From Candidatus Thorarchaeota archaeon (GTDB lineage Archaea; Asgardarchaeota; Thorarchaeia; Thorarchaeales; Thorarchaeaceae), in contig DAOWDY010000004.1 of NCBI GenBank assembly GCA_030638785.1, positions 1-6,270 on the forward strand: a DNA stretch of 6,270 bases, read 5' to 3'. Shown one piece after another: positions 5,748-6,270 of the stretch. The notes below the pieces were generated by a model. It did not search any database. It worked only from the letters and a program-made list of their open reading frames with translations, and was not told the origin of the DNA. The stretch's first letter is position 1. Each line of letters starts with the position of its first letter. The translations under genes and the position numbers were made by a program.

Positions 5748-5961
5748 TGAGTTACTCTCGCAGAAATTAAAATGACAGAGGGTGCGTAAATAAGAAACAA
5801 CGCTAGTGGAGTTTTAAGGATGTCGGCAAGAAGGCAGCATCCATGACACTTTGTACTGACATCTGCAATATTGGTAGAGAATTCACATCTACTACACTTA
5901 TCTTCAATCAGTGTTAGTTACTCACATTGTGCAGTAAAGAGATTCATGGGGCGGCTATTTC
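5748..5961. other. Divergent intergenic region between the hydrolase gene and the 3' reading frame
   Basis: These 214 bases hold no convincing gene. On the minus strand a TATA-like box (5786-5796) could serve the hydrolase. The 13-mer GTTTTAAGGATGT at 5811-5823 is an exact inverted copy of 4121-4133. Tiny frames beginning at ATG 5820 (8 codons) and ATG 5843 (24 codons) lack ribosome binding sites. No clear promoter for the 3' frame was found. Confidence 0.5.
5786..5796 (-). promoter_or_regulatory. TATA-like box for the hydrolase gene
   Basis: The minus strand reads TCTTATTTACG here, 39-49 bases ahead of ATG 5747. Initiation about 25 bases downstream would give a leader of roughly 15-20 bases, which fits the weak ribosome binding site. 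It is a loose match and stays tentative. Confidence 0.28.
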
Positions 5962-6270
5962 GTGAAATTAAGTAGATTGCAATCTGTGGCGAATAATGCT
6001 ACACGGGACTCAATATGGTCACACGAACCAGTAGGAAATGATCCTTTCAGCTATCACGACCCCCCATGGGAAATTATAGTGGATTTAGTGAGTGGAACCT
6101 TATCACCAGATATGGAAGGGGACAGTGTAGAGCAATACTATACAACCATGTCAAGATGGTTTCATGACGTGTTAAAGAAAGAGGGAATCCCCTTAGAGGT
6201 GATAGAGGGTGCAATCATCAAAATCACTCCGGATGGAGGAAAAACTTGTTTGATAAAAGCACAGGGAAGG
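5962..6270 (+). CDS. Unrecognised protein, 3' end outside the window
   Basis: A + strand frame is open from 5938 to the window end without a stop; all three minus-strand frames examined over its distal part contain stops. I chose GTG 5962 because the purine-rich GGGGCGG at 5948-5954 ends seven bases ahead of it. TTG 5977 and GTG 5986 are alternatives. The visible 103 residues start MKLSRLQSVANNATRDS and continue through SYHDPPWEIIVDLVSG, EQYYTTMSRWFHDVLKKEG and EGAIIKITPDGG. They look like a soluble, charged protein with mixed helix and strand, with no membrane segment or signal peptide. I do not recognise a family. It is divergent from the hydrolase, with a 214-base gap between the starts. 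Coding status is likely but not certain, because there is no homology support. Confidence 0.58.
   Translation, partial: MKLSRLQSVANNATRDSIWSHEPVGNDPFSYHDPPWEIIVDLVSGTLSPDMEGDSVEQYYTTMSRWFHDVLKKEGIPLEVIEGAIIKITPDGGKTCLIKAQGR

Noticed and set aside
5843..5917. 24-codon frame with three cysteines in the divergent intergenic region
   Set aside because: It has no ribosome binding site, no recognisable motif, and a length expected by chance.

Overview
The window is probably from an archaeon. Expression signals look archaeal: TATA-like A/T boxes sit about 25 to 45 bases ahead of starts, some starts are TTG behind purine-rich Shine-Dalgarno sequences, and no clear sigma-type promoters were seen. The gene mix (DUF3788, DinB-like, DUF4386 fused to a winged helix, an ABC-2 exporter, a CocE/NonD-type hydrolase) would fit an environmental archaeon, perhaps of the Asgard or Thermoplasmata kind. 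That placement is inference; there is no rRNA or other marker gene here.

Layout. Positions 1-1060 (+ strand) carry a DUF3788-like protein, possibly cut at its 5' end by the window edge, and then a DinB-like putative metalloprotein. Positions 1235-2068 (+) encode a DUF4386-like membrane protein with a cytosolic winged-helix-like tail. Positions 2184 to about 2300 (+) hold only the first 33-40 codons of an acyltransferase-3 family membrane enzyme; the rest of that gene is missing. From about 2307 the DNA belongs to the opposite strand: an ABC-2 permease (2307-3116) and its ATPase (3088-4116), overlapping by 29 bases in a translationally coupled pair. A structured 89-base gap with several inverted repeats follows, then a CocE/NonD-family alpha/beta hydrolase (4206-5747, -). 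Beyond a divergent intergenic region, an unrecognised + strand reading frame starts near 5962 and runs off the window.

How the genes work together. The only clear functional unit is the ATPase-permease pair, a two-component exporter of unknown substrate. The hydrolase is upstream on the same strand, but the gap with its own promoter-like box and inverted repeats suggests separate control. The DUF4386-winged-helix protein could be a membrane-bound one-component regulator; the two + strand genes around 1235 and 2184 share promoter-like elements. The most notable features are the truncated acyltransferase junction, the membrane-tethered winged helix, and the 11-residue repeat at the permease N terminus. 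I saw no clear previously undescribed multi-gene system, CRISPR array, transposase or RNA gene.
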